Below the pieces are notes generated by a model. The model was given only the letters and a program-made list of their open reading frames with translations, searched no databases and was not told the origin of the DNA. A stretch of DNA of 64,000 nucleotides from Aquimarina sp. AU58 (GTDB lineage Bacteria > Bacteroidota > Bacteroidia > Flavobacteriales > Flavobacteriaceae). The translations under genes were made by a program, and so were the position numbers. The stretch's first letter is position 1, and each line of letters opens with the position of its first letter. The stretch spans positions 1,798,001 to 1,862,000 of the forward strand of contig NZ_OMPD01000014.1 in NCBI RefSeq assembly GCF_900312745.1. The letters run 5' to 3'. Of the stretch, positions 1 through 8,874 are shown piece after piece.

Positions 1-721
1 TTTTTGCCTTAGCAGCATCTGCTTTCGAAATTCTAATAGCTAAACGTAATCGAAGTGTATTAGCAAATTTTATCCATTGTGCATAATTTCCACCATATAC
101 AAGATCAAAGTTAGTGAATTGTTCATTGGTTGGATCTGTAGATAAAGTGGCGATTGCTTCGTCAAGTTCGATAAAAAATTGGTTGTATACTTCTTGTTGA
201 GTATCATATTCTGGAAAAGATGCTCCGGGTACTCCAAATTTTGAATATACAATCGGGCCATATACATCTGTTACTCTATGCATACCTTCAACTCTTAGTA
301 TTTTTGCAATAGCATAGATTAATGGAAATTTTTCTTCTCCACGTTCTTTAACTAACGAAGCATTTTGCATAACTCCTGTAGAAGAATATGGGATGTCCCA
401 GGCCCATCGATCCCAAAAATCAATAAAACCATAATTCGTTGTGTTTACACCTCCTGCAAATGGTCTTGGTGGGGCCATATATCCACTAAAGGTATCTGCA
501 TTTAGATTATGTTGTAACTGTGTATGCCATGCAGGATCATACCTGTATAGGTTTAAAAAGATAGGATTAAATGGTCCACCTACATTAATAAAATCGGCTT
601 CACTTTGTGCATCCGTTAATCCATTAGGATCTGTATTTAATGCTTCGAAATCGTCTGTACATGAGAGTACAAATACCGAGATAAAAGCAGTAATGATTAT
701 TTTTTTAAATATATTTTTCAT
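1..721 (-). CDS. SusD/RagB-like outer-membrane lipoprotein (partial, C-terminus outside window)
   Basis: Reverse-strand reading frame open from 721 to the window edge, giving the first 240 residues of a SusD-like protein. The N-terminus is a lipoprotein signal with lipobox VLSC (Cys21), followed by DDFEALNTDPNG, a start typical of the SusD/RagB lipoproteins. Family members cap a SusC channel at the cell surface and bind the glycan before import. It begins 19 bases after the stop of the SusC gene, so the two form one operon. Position next to four chitinases suggests chitin oligosaccharides as ligand; that is inference. The remaining half of the protein lies beyond position 1. Confidence 0.9.
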   Translation of the reverse strand, partial: MKNIFKKIIITAFISVFVLSCTDDFEALNTDPNGLTDAQSEADFINVGGPFNPIFLNLYRYDPAWHTQLQHNLNADTFSGYMAPPRPFAGGVNTTNYGFIDFWDRWAWDIPYSSTGVMQNASLVKERGEEKFPLIYAIAKILRVEGMHRVTDVYGPIVYSKFGVPGASFPEYDTQQEVYNQFFIELDEAIATLSTDPTNEQFTNFDLVYGGNYAQWIKFANTLRLRLAIRISKADAAKAK

Positions 722-740
722 GATATTCTATTCCTTTTAA

Positions 741-3700
741 TTAAAATGATAAGCCAACATTCAAACCGATACTTCTGGTAGATGGCGATCCGAATACATC
801 AACACCCTGAAGTCCGTTTCCTGTACTTAAAGATATATTGGGGTCATATGGAGCGTCTTTATAAAAGAAAAATAAATTTCTACCTACTAAAGAAGTATTG
901 ATCGAATTAAAGAAACTATTCTCTCCAAGATTAAAATTATATCCTATAGATAACTCTGCTAATCGGATATTAGTAGCATCATATAGATATTCACCACTAA
1001 ATTTATCTCTTCCTCCAATTGCCTGATGGTATTCTGTAGCTGGTATTGTAGTTTCTGAACCAGTAGCTTCATCAAAAATTCGCACGCTACCTGTTCTGTC
1101 TAATGTTCCGAAACCATCAACGATAGCTTCAGTAAGACTCATTACTTCTCCACCAAATTTTCCATCAACTAAAAAGGATAATGTTACATTTTTATAAGTA
1201 AAAGAATTATTCCATCCTAAAGAAAAATCAGGGTTGGCATTTCCTAATAAATCAAAACCTCCTCTGGTGTTTGCATCGGGTGCCGCCTGAGTAAAGTTAC
1301 CATCTGCATTTCGAATTGGCAATCCATTTGCATTTCTGTTAAGTCGTTTACCGTAAATGTCACCAAAAGATCCACCTTCTGCAATTAATAAAGCATAAGA
1401 GTTAACACTTATTGGAGTTAGTTCTAGAAAATCTCTATCTAATCTAGAGTCTAATTCCTTAATAGTATTTTTATTACTAGCTAGATTTACAGTTGTATTC
1501 CAGGAAAAATTCTCAGTTTGTATTGGGTCTGCAGTAATAGAAACTTCAATACCTTTATTTTCAAAATCTCCTGCGTTGATAGCAAATTGATCTGCTGTTT
1601 GACCATTAGCATTTGTTTGACCACTAGCAGACTGGATTGTCATAAATTGATCTATAGTATTGGTTTTGTAATATCCAATTTCAAACCCTAAACGGTTATT
1701 AAAGAATTGCCATTCTGTACCGATTTCAAAAGATCTTTGAGTTTCTGGTTTTAGCTCTGTAAGTGGTCTTACCGTAGGACGGTTTAACCCGCCAGGACCA
1801 GTACCAATAGTATTTATTGGATTATTGGCGAAACTTTGTATGTCATTACCTACCTCTGCATAAGAAGCTCTTACTTTTGCAAAAGAAATTACTTCAGGTA
1901 ATTCAAACATTTCAGAAACAACTCCCGTAATACCAAAAGATGGATAGAAGAAAGAGTCTGAAACAGTTGAAGACCAGTCGTTTCTAGCTGTTACATCTAA
2001 GTATAACATATCTTTGAAACCTAGTGTAGTACTAGCAAATAGAGATTGTACTTCTTTTTGCTCTGCTTGAGTTTCTTTTAATATTGGATTAACTCCTACT
2101 GTACCAACTACAAAATTAGAAAGCGTAAAGATGTTTGGTATTTTTAAATTACCTCCTACACCAGAATCTAATAAGGTGCTTTCGCCTAAATCTGATTTTC
2201 TGATACTAGTACCGATATTAGCAGTTAAATTAAAACTGTCTGAAAGAGGAGTATTAATTGTAGCTATGATATCACTATAGATCTGAGTATCCTCTACATC
2301 ATTTAATAAATAACGACCATTTGATGCAGATAACGTTCCATCGGTGGTTGCATGAATTCTTCTTTCAAATTTATAAAAGTTTTTATCATAACTTCCTCTG
2401 GTTTGAACAGTTAACCAATCATTAAACCTGTATTTTAAAGAAACAGATGCCAAAACTTTTTGATTTTGATCATCACTGGCATTTCTGTTGAGTATCCAAT
2501 ATGGGTTTTGTTCGATATCAGAAGTTCCTCTAAACCAACGTTGCGCCATTAAGTTTCTGTCTACATTAAATTCTTCAAAGACTCTATAGCTACTTAAAGT
2601 TTCTGTATCCGAATTAAATGCTGTTGCTCCTACTAATGGATTATAATATAAACCAGAAACAGGCTTATTGTGTATTTTTTGAGTTGAAAGCAAGATGTTT
2701 GCATCAACAGTTAACTTGTTATCAAATAGTTTAGCTGTTTCTCTAATATTAAGTGTATGCTTTTTTACATTATGAGTAGGAAGTACTCCTGAAGCTTGTG
2801 TATTTGCATAAGAGAAATAAGTTTGAGCAGTTTCTGTTCCTCCCGATACTGACAATGAATTAATTGCAGTTGTTCCTGTTTCTAAAAAGTCATCTATGTT
2901 TTTTTCTGTACGATCATTATAATCAAGTAAATAAGCAGCGTTATCTACTGTGAAACTAGAAGATACATTTGTTCTAAAGCTTCCTGATTTACCTTTCTTA
3001 GTCGTAATTAATATCACACCATTAGATCCCTGGCTACCATATAAAGCCGAAGCCGAAGCTCCTTTTAGAACACTAATACTTGCAATATCATCTGGATTGA
3101 TCAAGGATAGAGCATCCCCACCATCTCTATTTCCTGCATTTTCTATATCACCAAATGTACTATTAGGTTGAATAGCAGAATTATTTAATAAAGGAATACC
3201 ATCTACAACGTATAATGGTTGGTTATTTCTGGTAGAAGTATTACCTCGTAAAGTTACTTTTACCGATCCACCAACACCAGAAGCACTTCTGTTTACAACA
3301 AGACCAGATACTTTACCCGAAAGACTGTTGATAGGGTTGGCATCTTTGATTTTTGTTAGCTCATCAGATTTAATATCCTGAGCTGCATAAGTAAGTGATT
3401 TCCTGGTTTTCTGAATCCCCAGTGCAGTTACTACTACATCTTCTAATTGTTCAGCATCTTCTTGTAATTGAACATTTATTACTGTTTCACTACCTACAGT
3501 AATTTCTTTATCTGACATTCCTAAATAAGAAAATTGAATTACATCTCCTGTCGCTGCAGTGATTGTGTAATTTCCGTCAAAATCGGTCTGTACTCCATTT
3601 GTAGTTCCCTTTACAATAATATTAACTCCAGGTAGTGGTACACCATCTGAAGCTCCCGTTACTGTCCCCGTTATTTGGGTTCCCTGCCCAAAACTCAGAA

Positions 3701-3746
3701 AAGAAAAAAATAATAGAGTGGTTAGGGTTAAAATCTTTTGTTTCAT
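741..3746 (-). CDS. SusC/RagA-type TonB-dependent transporter
   Basis: Outer-membrane importer of about 1001 residues, the usual SusC size. I start it at 3746 (MKQKILTLTT) because that Met opens a clean signal peptide ending in SFGQ; the frame extends 30 residues further upstream without signal character. After the signal comes a carboxypeptidase-like beta domain (about 25-110), then the plug with SGKVSGLVV, LRGN and PLYVVDGIPL, then a long beta-barrel with repeated aromatic strand ends and a terminal Phe. It lies directly upstream of the SusD gene on the same strand and diverges from the kinase/regulator operon. In F. johnsoniae a SusCD pair of this kind imports chitin oligosaccharides; the substrate here is inferred from the neighbouring chitinases. 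Confidence 0.93.
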   Translation of the reverse strand: MKQKILTLTTLLFFSFLSFGQGTQITGTVTGASDGVPLPGVNIIVKGTTNGVQTDFDGNYTITAATGDVIQFSYLGMSDKEITVGSETVINVQLQEDAEQLEDVVVTALGIQKTRKSLTYAAQDIKSDELTKIKDANPINSLSGKVSGLVVNRSASGVGGSVKVTLRGNTSTRNNQPLYVVDGIPLLNNSAIQPNSTFGDIENAGNRDGGDALSLINPDDIASISVLKGASASALYGSQGSNGVILITTKKGKSGSFRTNVSSSFTVDNAAYLLDYNDRTEKNIDDFLETGTTAINSLSVSGGTETAQTYFSYANTQASGVLPTHNVKKHTLNIRETAKLFDNKLTVDANILLSTQKIHNKPVSGLYYNPLVGATAFNSDTETLSSYRVFEEFNVDRNLMAQRWFRGTSDIEQNPYWILNRNASDDQNQKVLASVSLKYRFNDWLTVQTRGSYDKNFYKFERRIHATTDGTLSASNGRYLLNDVEDTQIYSDIIATINTPLSDSFNLTANIGTSIRKSDLGESTLLDSGVGGNLKIPNIFTLSNFVVGTVGVNPILKETQAEQKEVQSLFASTTLGFKDMLYLDVTARNDWSSTVSDSFFYPSFGITGVVSEMFELPEVISFAKVRASYAEVGNDIQSFANNPINTIGTGPGGLNRPTVRPLTELKPETQRSFEIGTEWQFFNNRLGFEIGYYKTNTIDQFMTIQSASGQTNANGQTADQFAINAGDFENKGIEVSITADPIQTENFSWNTTVNLASNKNTIKELDSRLDRDFLELTPISVNSYALLIAEGGSFGDIYGKRLNRNANGLPIRNADGNFTQAAPDANTRGGFDLLGNANPDFSLGWNNSFTYKNVTLSFLVDGKFGGEVMSLTEAIVDGFGTLDRTGSVRIFDEATGSETTIPATEYHQAIGGRDKFSGEYLYDATNIRLAELSIGYNFNLGENSFFNSINTSLVGRNLFFFYKDAPYDPNISLSTGNGLQGVDVFGSPSTRSIGLNVGLSF

Positions 3747-3980
3747 ATTAATATGTGTTTTTTGAATGATCTCAAAGTAGTATTTTAATTTTTTAACAAA
3801 ATTTTTTTTAGACCAACGACATGGTTTTAATAACAATCGACATACATTGATAGATAACGGTTTTTTTGAAATTTGATATTCTCATTTTTTTTGCTTTTCT
3901 CTATAAATAGCCTTACATTTTTCAAAAATTTATGTTAAAAAAGTGATTTTAACGGGTATTATTTAGTGATTTTTTTAAAA

Positions 3981-3988
3981 AAGGAGGG
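3981..3988 (+). promoter_or_regulatory. Strong Shine-Dalgarno site before a GTG start
   Basis: AAGGAGGG ends 5 bases before the GTG at 3994. Bacteroidota genes rarely carry a good Shine-Dalgarno sequence, so this one helps fix the start of the kinase gene at a non-ATG codon. The rest of the 247-base divergent spacer (3747-3993) is AT-rich. I could not place confident -33/-7 elements in it. Confidence 0.6.
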
Positions 3989-3993
3989 ATAAC

Positions 3994-5013
3994 GTGCAAA
4001 GGACTATTAAACGAAAATACCATTTGTATTTTTGGATTATTTATTTTTTATTTAATGTAATTCGATGGGGGAGTTATTTTAATGATTATTGGTATTCATT
4101 AAAATCAAACCTTGTAGAATTTCCACTACACATCATATTAGTTTATTTTAATATATATTATTTGGTCCCTAAGTTCATATTCAAAAAAAAGTATGTGCAT
4201 TATGTACTTTTCTTATGCATGTCTCTTGGAGTTCATTATATATTAAGATCAGGTTTAAACCTATTATTGGTTACCGAAGATATCTGGCCCGAAGTAGAAG
4301 GACGACTGGATCCATTTGGGTTTAATCATATTGTAGCAGTAGCTATAGGAGAATTGTATGTTGTAGGACTAACCTCTGCAATAAAGTATACGGTCGATTT
4401 TTTGATTATGCAAAATAAAAATAGAGACCTAAGTGAGTTGCAATATAAAACAGAGTTAAAATATTTAAAAGCACAGATACAACCTCATTTCTTTTTTAAT
4501 ACACTTAATAGTTTATATGCATTAACAATAAAAAAATCGGATTTAGCACCTAATCTTGTATTAAAACTATCTAACTTTATGAGATATGTGATTTATGATA
4601 CCAGTAAAAAAAAACTCCCTCTTTTGCAAGAGATTGATCATATCGATAATTATATAGAACTCGAAAAAATGCGTTATGGTGATCGAGTTGATTCTAGAGT
4701 TGATATAAATGGTAATATCGATGATGTTAAAGTAGTTCCCATGCTGTTTTTGCCATTTATTGAGAATGCTTTTAAGCATGGACTTAGGAATAATGATAGA
4801 ATGGAGTTATTAATCTCTTTTGAAAGATTTGAAAATGAACTGATATTTATATCCAAAAATAATTATGAAGATGAATCCGAAACTAAAAGACTTAATGGAA
4901 TTGGAATAAAAAATGTAAAAAGAAGATTAGAAATACTTTACCCAAAAAAATATACATTAAACATAGCACAAAAAAATAATGAGTATTCGATTTTGCTTAA
5001 AATCCCTATATAA
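3994..5013 (+). CDS. LytS/YehU-type sensor histidine kinase
   Basis: A 339-residue membrane kinase. The N-terminal ~150 residues hold four or five hydrophobic segments with no recognisable extracellular sensor domain. The catalytic half is of the His_kinase (PF06580) type: IQPHFFFNTLNSLYAL carries the phospho-acceptor His165, followed by an ATP-binding region with FIENAFKHGL (N box) and GIGIKNVKRRL. GTG start, supported by a strong ribosome-binding site. Its stop overlaps the start of the LytTR regulator (TAATG), so the pair is translationally coupled. It shares an operon with a solute symporter and a membrane acyltransferase, so I infer that it senses a sugar or cell-surface cue tied to chitin use. 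Confidence 0.9.
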   Translation: MQRTIKRKYHLYFWIIYFLFNVIRWGSYFNDYWYSLKSNLVEFPLHIILVYFNIYYLVPKFIFKKKYVHYVLFLCMSLGVHYILRSGLNLLLVTEDIWPEVEGRLDPFGFNHIVAVAIGELYVVGLTSAIKYTVDFLIMQNKNRDLSELQYKTELKYLKAQIQPHFFFNTLNSLYALTIKKSDLAPNLVLKLSNFMRYVIYDTSKKKLPLLQEIDHIDNYIELEKMRYGDRVDSRVDINGNIDDVKVVPMLFLPFIENAFKHGLRNNDRMELLISFERFENELIFISKNNYEDESETKRLNGIGIKNVKRRLEILYPKKYTLNIAQKNNEYSILLKIPI

Positions 5014-5738
5014 TGATTATTAAATGTATCATAATTGATGATGAGCCCCTGGCAATTGAAGTTATTGAATCTTTTTTAAAAGAATTTAAGAACATTCAGA
5101 TCGTTGATACTTTTAAAAATCCGATAGAGGCATTATCTATATTAGAACAAGGAGATATTGACGCTGTATTTTTAGATATTAACATGCCTAGAATGAATGG
5201 CTTAGAATTTTTAAAAAGCTTGCAGGAGTATCCCCAGATTATTATTACCACTGCATATAAAGAATATGCATTAGAAAGTTATGAGCTAGAAGTTCTCGAT
5301 TATCTGGTAAAACCTATTTCTTTTAATCGATTTCTGAAATCTATAAATAAATTAACGGCAAGACTTATAGCCATAAAGAAACATGAACCTTCTATGGATT
5401 TGGTTCAACCAGCTCATATTTTCTTAAAAGTAGATAAGAAATTGGTGAAAATTTTATTAACCGATATCCTTTTTATAGAAAGTCTTAAAGATTATATCCG
5501 GGTAAGTACACTCGAAGATACGTTTATGTCTCATAAATCTTTAACAAGTATTAGTGAAGAACTTCCTTCAGAAAATTTTATAAGGATTCATAAATCGTAT
5601 ACCATAGCTATAGATAAAGTTAAATCTATAGAAGGAAACCTTGTCGAGGTGGGAGAAAAAAGAATTCCTATAGGGAGGAATTACGCGGCTCATGCCAAAC
5701 AACGAATATTAAAAAACAAATCAAATTTATTAAAATAA
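5013..5738 (+). CDS. LytTR-family response regulator
   Basis: A 241-residue regulator: receiver domain (1-120) with acidic pocket DDEP, phospho-acceptor Asp55 in FLDINMP and the conserved Lys in VKPIS, then a LytTR DNA-binding domain (about 135-235) with IFLKVDKK, FIESLKDYI, FIRIHKSYTI and IGRNY. Partner of the kinase whose stop it overlaps by one base. The whole length aligns with the orphan regulator at 14609-15319, so the two are paralogues. Probable targets are the divergent SusCD promoter and the chitinase promoters; this is inference, and I found no clear shared direct repeat for it. Confidence 0.93.
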   Translation: MIIKCIIIDDEPLAIEVIESFLKEFKNIQIVDTFKNPIEALSILEQGDIDAVFLDINMPRMNGLEFLKSLQEYPQIIITTAYKEYALESYELEVLDYLVKPISFNRFLKSINKLTARLIAIKKHEPSMDLVQPAHIFLKVDKKLVKILLTDILFIESLKDYIRVSTLEDTFMSHKSLTSISEELPSENFIRIHKSYTIAIDKVKSIEGNLVEVGEKRIPIGRNYAAHAKQRILKNKSNLLK

Positions 5739-5747
5739 AACTCAGGA

Positions 5748-7568
5748 ATGGAACTTAGTACCTTAGATTATTCAATCATTATATTTTTCTTTTTAACTAC
5801 TTTGCTTATTGGTATTATAGTTTCGAAAAGGTCTGGTAAAAGCGCATCAGAATATTTTTTATCAGGACGAAGCATGCCGTGGTGGCTATTAGGTTTTTCT
5901 ATGGTTGCTACCACTTTTTCTACAGACACTCCTAATTTGGTAACCGATATTGTAAGACAAGACGGTGTTGCAGGAAATTGGGTATGGTGGGCTTTTTTAT
6001 TAACAGGACTATTGACTGTATTTATCTATGCCAGATTATGGCGACGATCAAATGTAAATACAGATATGGAGTTCTATGAGCTTAGATACTCTGGTAAACC
6101 AGCGCGTTTTCTTAGAATATTTCGCTCGGTATATCTAGGTGTTATTTTTAATATTTTGGCAATGTCTGGAGTAACATTAGCGGCTATCAAAATCGGGCAG
6201 GTAATGCTTGGGTTGTCTGCTATAGAAACGGTAGGTTATGCTGCTGTGGTAACTGTTATTTTTAGTGCTTTAGGAGGATTTAAAGGAGTTGTTTATTCTG
6301 ATTTTTTATTGTTTTTTGTAGCCATGGCCGGTGCAGTAGGTGCAGCCTATTATTGTGTTAATCTACCAGAAGTAAATGGGTTAGAAAACTTGGTTGCTCA
6401 TCCCAATGTAAAAGATAAGCTTTCTTTGGTACCAGATTTTGATAATAAAGAAGCACTAATTTCTTTACTGGTTATTCCACTGGCGATACAATGGTGGAGT
6501 TCTTGGTATCCTGGTGCAGAACCAGGAGGAGGTGGATATATAGCCCAACGAATGCTCGCTTCAAAAAATGAAAATCATGCAATCGGTGCTACTTTCTTTT
6601 TTAATATAATGCATTATGCAATCAGACCATGGCCTTGGATCATTGTGGCGCTTGCATCTTTAGTTGTGTTTCCTGATCTTGCCAGCATTCAAGAGGCTTT
6701 TCCCGATGTTACTCAAGATAAATTAGGACATGACCTGGCGTATTCTGCAATGCTTACAAAATTACCCAGCGGACTTTTAGGAATTGTAGTGGCGTCTTTG
6801 ATTTCGGCTTATATGTCTACGATTTCAACACATCTAAATTGGGGAGCATCCTATATAGTTAATGATGTATATAAACAATTTGTGAATAAAGATGCTACAG
6901 AAAAGGCCCAGGTTAATATGGGGCGAATTGCAACAGTTATACTGATGGCATTAAGTACTTTACTTGCCTTGGCACTTACCAATGCGGTTCAAATATTTAA
7001 ATATATCTTAATGTTTGGAGCAGGAACTGGATTAATTTTTATTCTAAGATGGTTCTGGTGGAGAATCAATGCGTGGAGTGAAATTTCTGCTATGTTTTCT
7101 TCTGGTATCATTTCGATTCTAATTAGTGTTCCATATATAAATGGAGTTCTGTTTGGTTCTGATGCTGTAGATGGTATCTTTCCTTCATGGTTTCAGTTTC
7201 CATTAGTAGTATTAATAACTACGATCATATGGGTTGCTGTTACTTTCTTAACCAAACCAGATGATGACGATATTCTTTTTAAGTTTTATTCTAGAATTCA
7301 ACCAGGTGGACCTGGGTGGAGGCACATATTGAAAAAAGCAAAAAAAGAAAACATTGAGATATCTGAAAAACAAGAAAAATGGATGGTACCTTCGGGAATA
7401 CTGGCGATGCTACTCGGGTGTGCCTTGGTTTATGGTGTTTTGTTTTCTATGGGTAGTTGGATTTATGGAAACATAACACAGGCCATTATTCTTACTACTT
7501 TATCTATATTGGCAGGGTTTTTACTTGCAAAAGTCTGGAGACGACTAGGTAAAAATTTAGTTTCATGA
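5748..7568 (+). CDS. Sodium:solute symporter (SSS family)
   Basis: A 606-residue inner-membrane transporter with about 14 hydrophobic helices. It opens with the SSS hallmark: LSTLDYSIIIFFFLTTLLIGI, then SASEYFLSGRSMPWWLLG and STDTPNLVTD in the first helices. An unusual charged cytoplasmic stretch (about 505-550, with DDDDI and RIQPGGPGW) precedes the last helices and makes it longer than a typical 500-residue SSS protein. It starts 9 bases after the regulator gene, and its stop overlaps the next start by 4 bases. Given the acyltransferase and chitinases alongside, N-acetylglucosamine or a short chitin oligomer is the likeliest substrate, but the sequence does not decide this. Confidence 0.9.
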   Translation: MELSTLDYSIIIFFFLTTLLIGIIVSKRSGKSASEYFLSGRSMPWWLLGFSMVATTFSTDTPNLVTDIVRQDGVAGNWVWWAFLLTGLLTVFIYARLWRRSNVNTDMEFYELRYSGKPARFLRIFRSVYLGVIFNILAMSGVTLAAIKIGQVMLGLSAIETVGYAAVVTVIFSALGGFKGVVYSDFLLFFVAMAGAVGAAYYCVNLPEVNGLENLVAHPNVKDKLSLVPDFDNKEALISLLVIPLAIQWWSSWYPGAEPGGGGYIAQRMLASKNENHAIGATFFFNIMHYAIRPWPWIIVALASLVVFPDLASIQEAFPDVTQDKLGHDLAYSAMLTKLPSGLLGIVVASLISAYMSTISTHLNWGASYIVNDVYKQFVNKDATEKAQVNMGRIATVILMALSTLLALALTNAVQIFKYILMFGAGTGLIFILRWFWWRINAWSEISAMFSSGIISILISVPYINGVLFGSDAVDGIFPSWFQFPLVVLITTIIWVAVTFLTKPDDDDILFKFYSRIQPGGPGWRHILKKAKKENIEISEKQEKWMVPSGILAMLLGCALVYGVLFSMGSWIYGNITQAIILTTLSILAGFLLAKVWRRLGKNLVS

Positions 7569-8659
7569 TAAAGAAACAAAGAGTACAATCTGTTGATTTT
7601 TTAAGAGGACTTACTATTATGCTTATGATTCTGGTAAATACACCAGGGGATTGGTCTTATGTGTATACACCATTGTTACATGCAGAATGGAATGGCCTTA
7701 CCTTGGCAGATTTTGTGTTTCCTTTCTTCTTATTTATTGTAGGGATATCTATATCGTTTGTATACAAACATAAAAAAGCGGATAGCACTATATATAAAAA
7801 AATCTTAATACGTAGCCTAAAATTGATTGCACTAGGCCTATTTATCAATGTATTTTTGCCTTATTTTCCTTTCATAGAAACAGAATCTATACGTCTACCT
7901 GGAGTACTACAGCGAATAGGAATTATATTTTGCATAGCCTCGATATTGTATTTGAATTGTAATCGAAAACAACTGATTTTTATTGCAGTTACTATTCTTG
8001 TTGGGTATTGGATATGGTTGGCATACATTCCATTACCTGATGGGATTTCTCCTACACTAGAAAGGGGATCAAATAACTGGGCTAATTATCTGGATTACGT
8101 ATTGCTTAAAGGGCATATTTGGAAACCAGATTATGATCCAGAAGGTATACTTAGTACATTACCGGCTATAGTGACAACAATTACCGGGATTTTTGTTGGA
8201 GAGGTTTTGGTAAGTACAGCAAAACGAAAACTTGTTTTGTTAGCTATAATGGGAGGAAGCTTTATGATCATAGGATATTTGTGGAATATCTTTTTTCCGA
8301 TTAATAAAGTGTTGTGGAGCAGTAGTTTTGTATTGGTTACATCGGGCTATGCTACTATGTTTTTAGTACTGTTTCATTATTTTATGGATCATAAAAAACA
8401 TGATTTTGGCAACCTTGTGAAATATGTAGGAGCCAATGCAATTATTATCTATTTTTCTTCTATGATACTTGCTAAATCTTTTTATTTGATTAAAATCGAT
8501 TCTCAAACTTCGGTGCATCAGTTTCTTTTTGAAACATTTTTTGTACACCCATCGATTGATAAACCGTTGTCCTCTTTTTTTTATGCATTGGTTGTTGTTG
8601 GTTTCTACACTCTTCTGGCATATTTTTTATACAAGAAAAAAATATTTATTAAAGTTTAA
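7565..8659 (+). CDS. HGSNAT/NagX-like membrane acyltransferase (DUF5009 type)
   Basis: A 364-residue protein with about ten membrane helices. The N-terminus RVQSVDFLRGLTIMLMILVN followed by LADFVFPFFLFIVG is the signature of the family that includes human heparan-alpha-glucosaminide N-acetyltransferase and bacterial NagX. NagX genes sit in N-acetylglucosamine clusters of proteobacteria. The gene overlaps the symporter by 4 bases (ATGA) and is the last gene before a strong terminator. A role in acetylating or handling glucosamine at the membrane is inferred from family and context. Biochemistry of the bacterial members is thin, so I give no symbol. Confidence 0.82.
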   Translation: MIKKQRVQSVDFLRGLTIMLMILVNTPGDWSYVYTPLLHAEWNGLTLADFVFPFFLFIVGISISFVYKHKKADSTIYKKILIRSLKLIALGLFINVFLPYFPFIETESIRLPGVLQRIGIIFCIASILYLNCNRKQLIFIAVTILVGYWIWLAYIPLPDGISPTLERGSNNWANYLDYVLLKGHIWKPDYDPEGILSTLPAIVTTITGIFVGEVLVSTAKRKLVLLAIMGGSFMIIGYLWNIFFPINKVLWSSSFVLVTSGYATMFLVLFHYFMDHKKHDFGNLVKYVGANAIIIYFSSMILAKSFYLIKIDSQTSVHQFLFETFFVHPSIDKPLSSFFYALVVVGFYTLLAYFLYKKKIFIKV

Positions 8660-8680
8660 ATAACGATAATAAACTTTAAC

Positions 8681-8720
8681 TACCCCGATTTGGTTTTTTA
8701 ATACCAAATCGGGGTAATTT
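8681..8720 (+). terminator. Rho-independent terminator of the kinase-regulator-symporter operon
   Basis: Perfect 14-base inverted repeat (8681-8694 and 8703-8716, arms TACCCCGATTTGGT / ACCAAATCGGGGTA) with an 8-base loop, followed by ATTTTAT. It closes the operon that runs from 3994. Confidence 0.88.
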
Positions 8721-8874
8721 TATTTCACTTATTGTCAATATGATGGTTTTTGTGTGCTAAAAAGTGTCACTCGTATAATTTATTTCTCCAAGAGGACGCA
8801 AAAGTGGTATTTTGAGATCAGGGTTTTTAATAACTTTAAGATAACCAGCGACTTAACACAAAATTGTTTTAACA

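Noticed and set aside
441..740. Rightward 99-residue frame over the SusD start
   Set aside because: It is antisense to the clear SusD-like lipoprotein, has no family features and no start context.
3747..3836. 30-residue upstream extension of the SusC protein
   Set aside because: It is basic and lacks signal character; the internal Met at 3746 starts a normal signal peptide.
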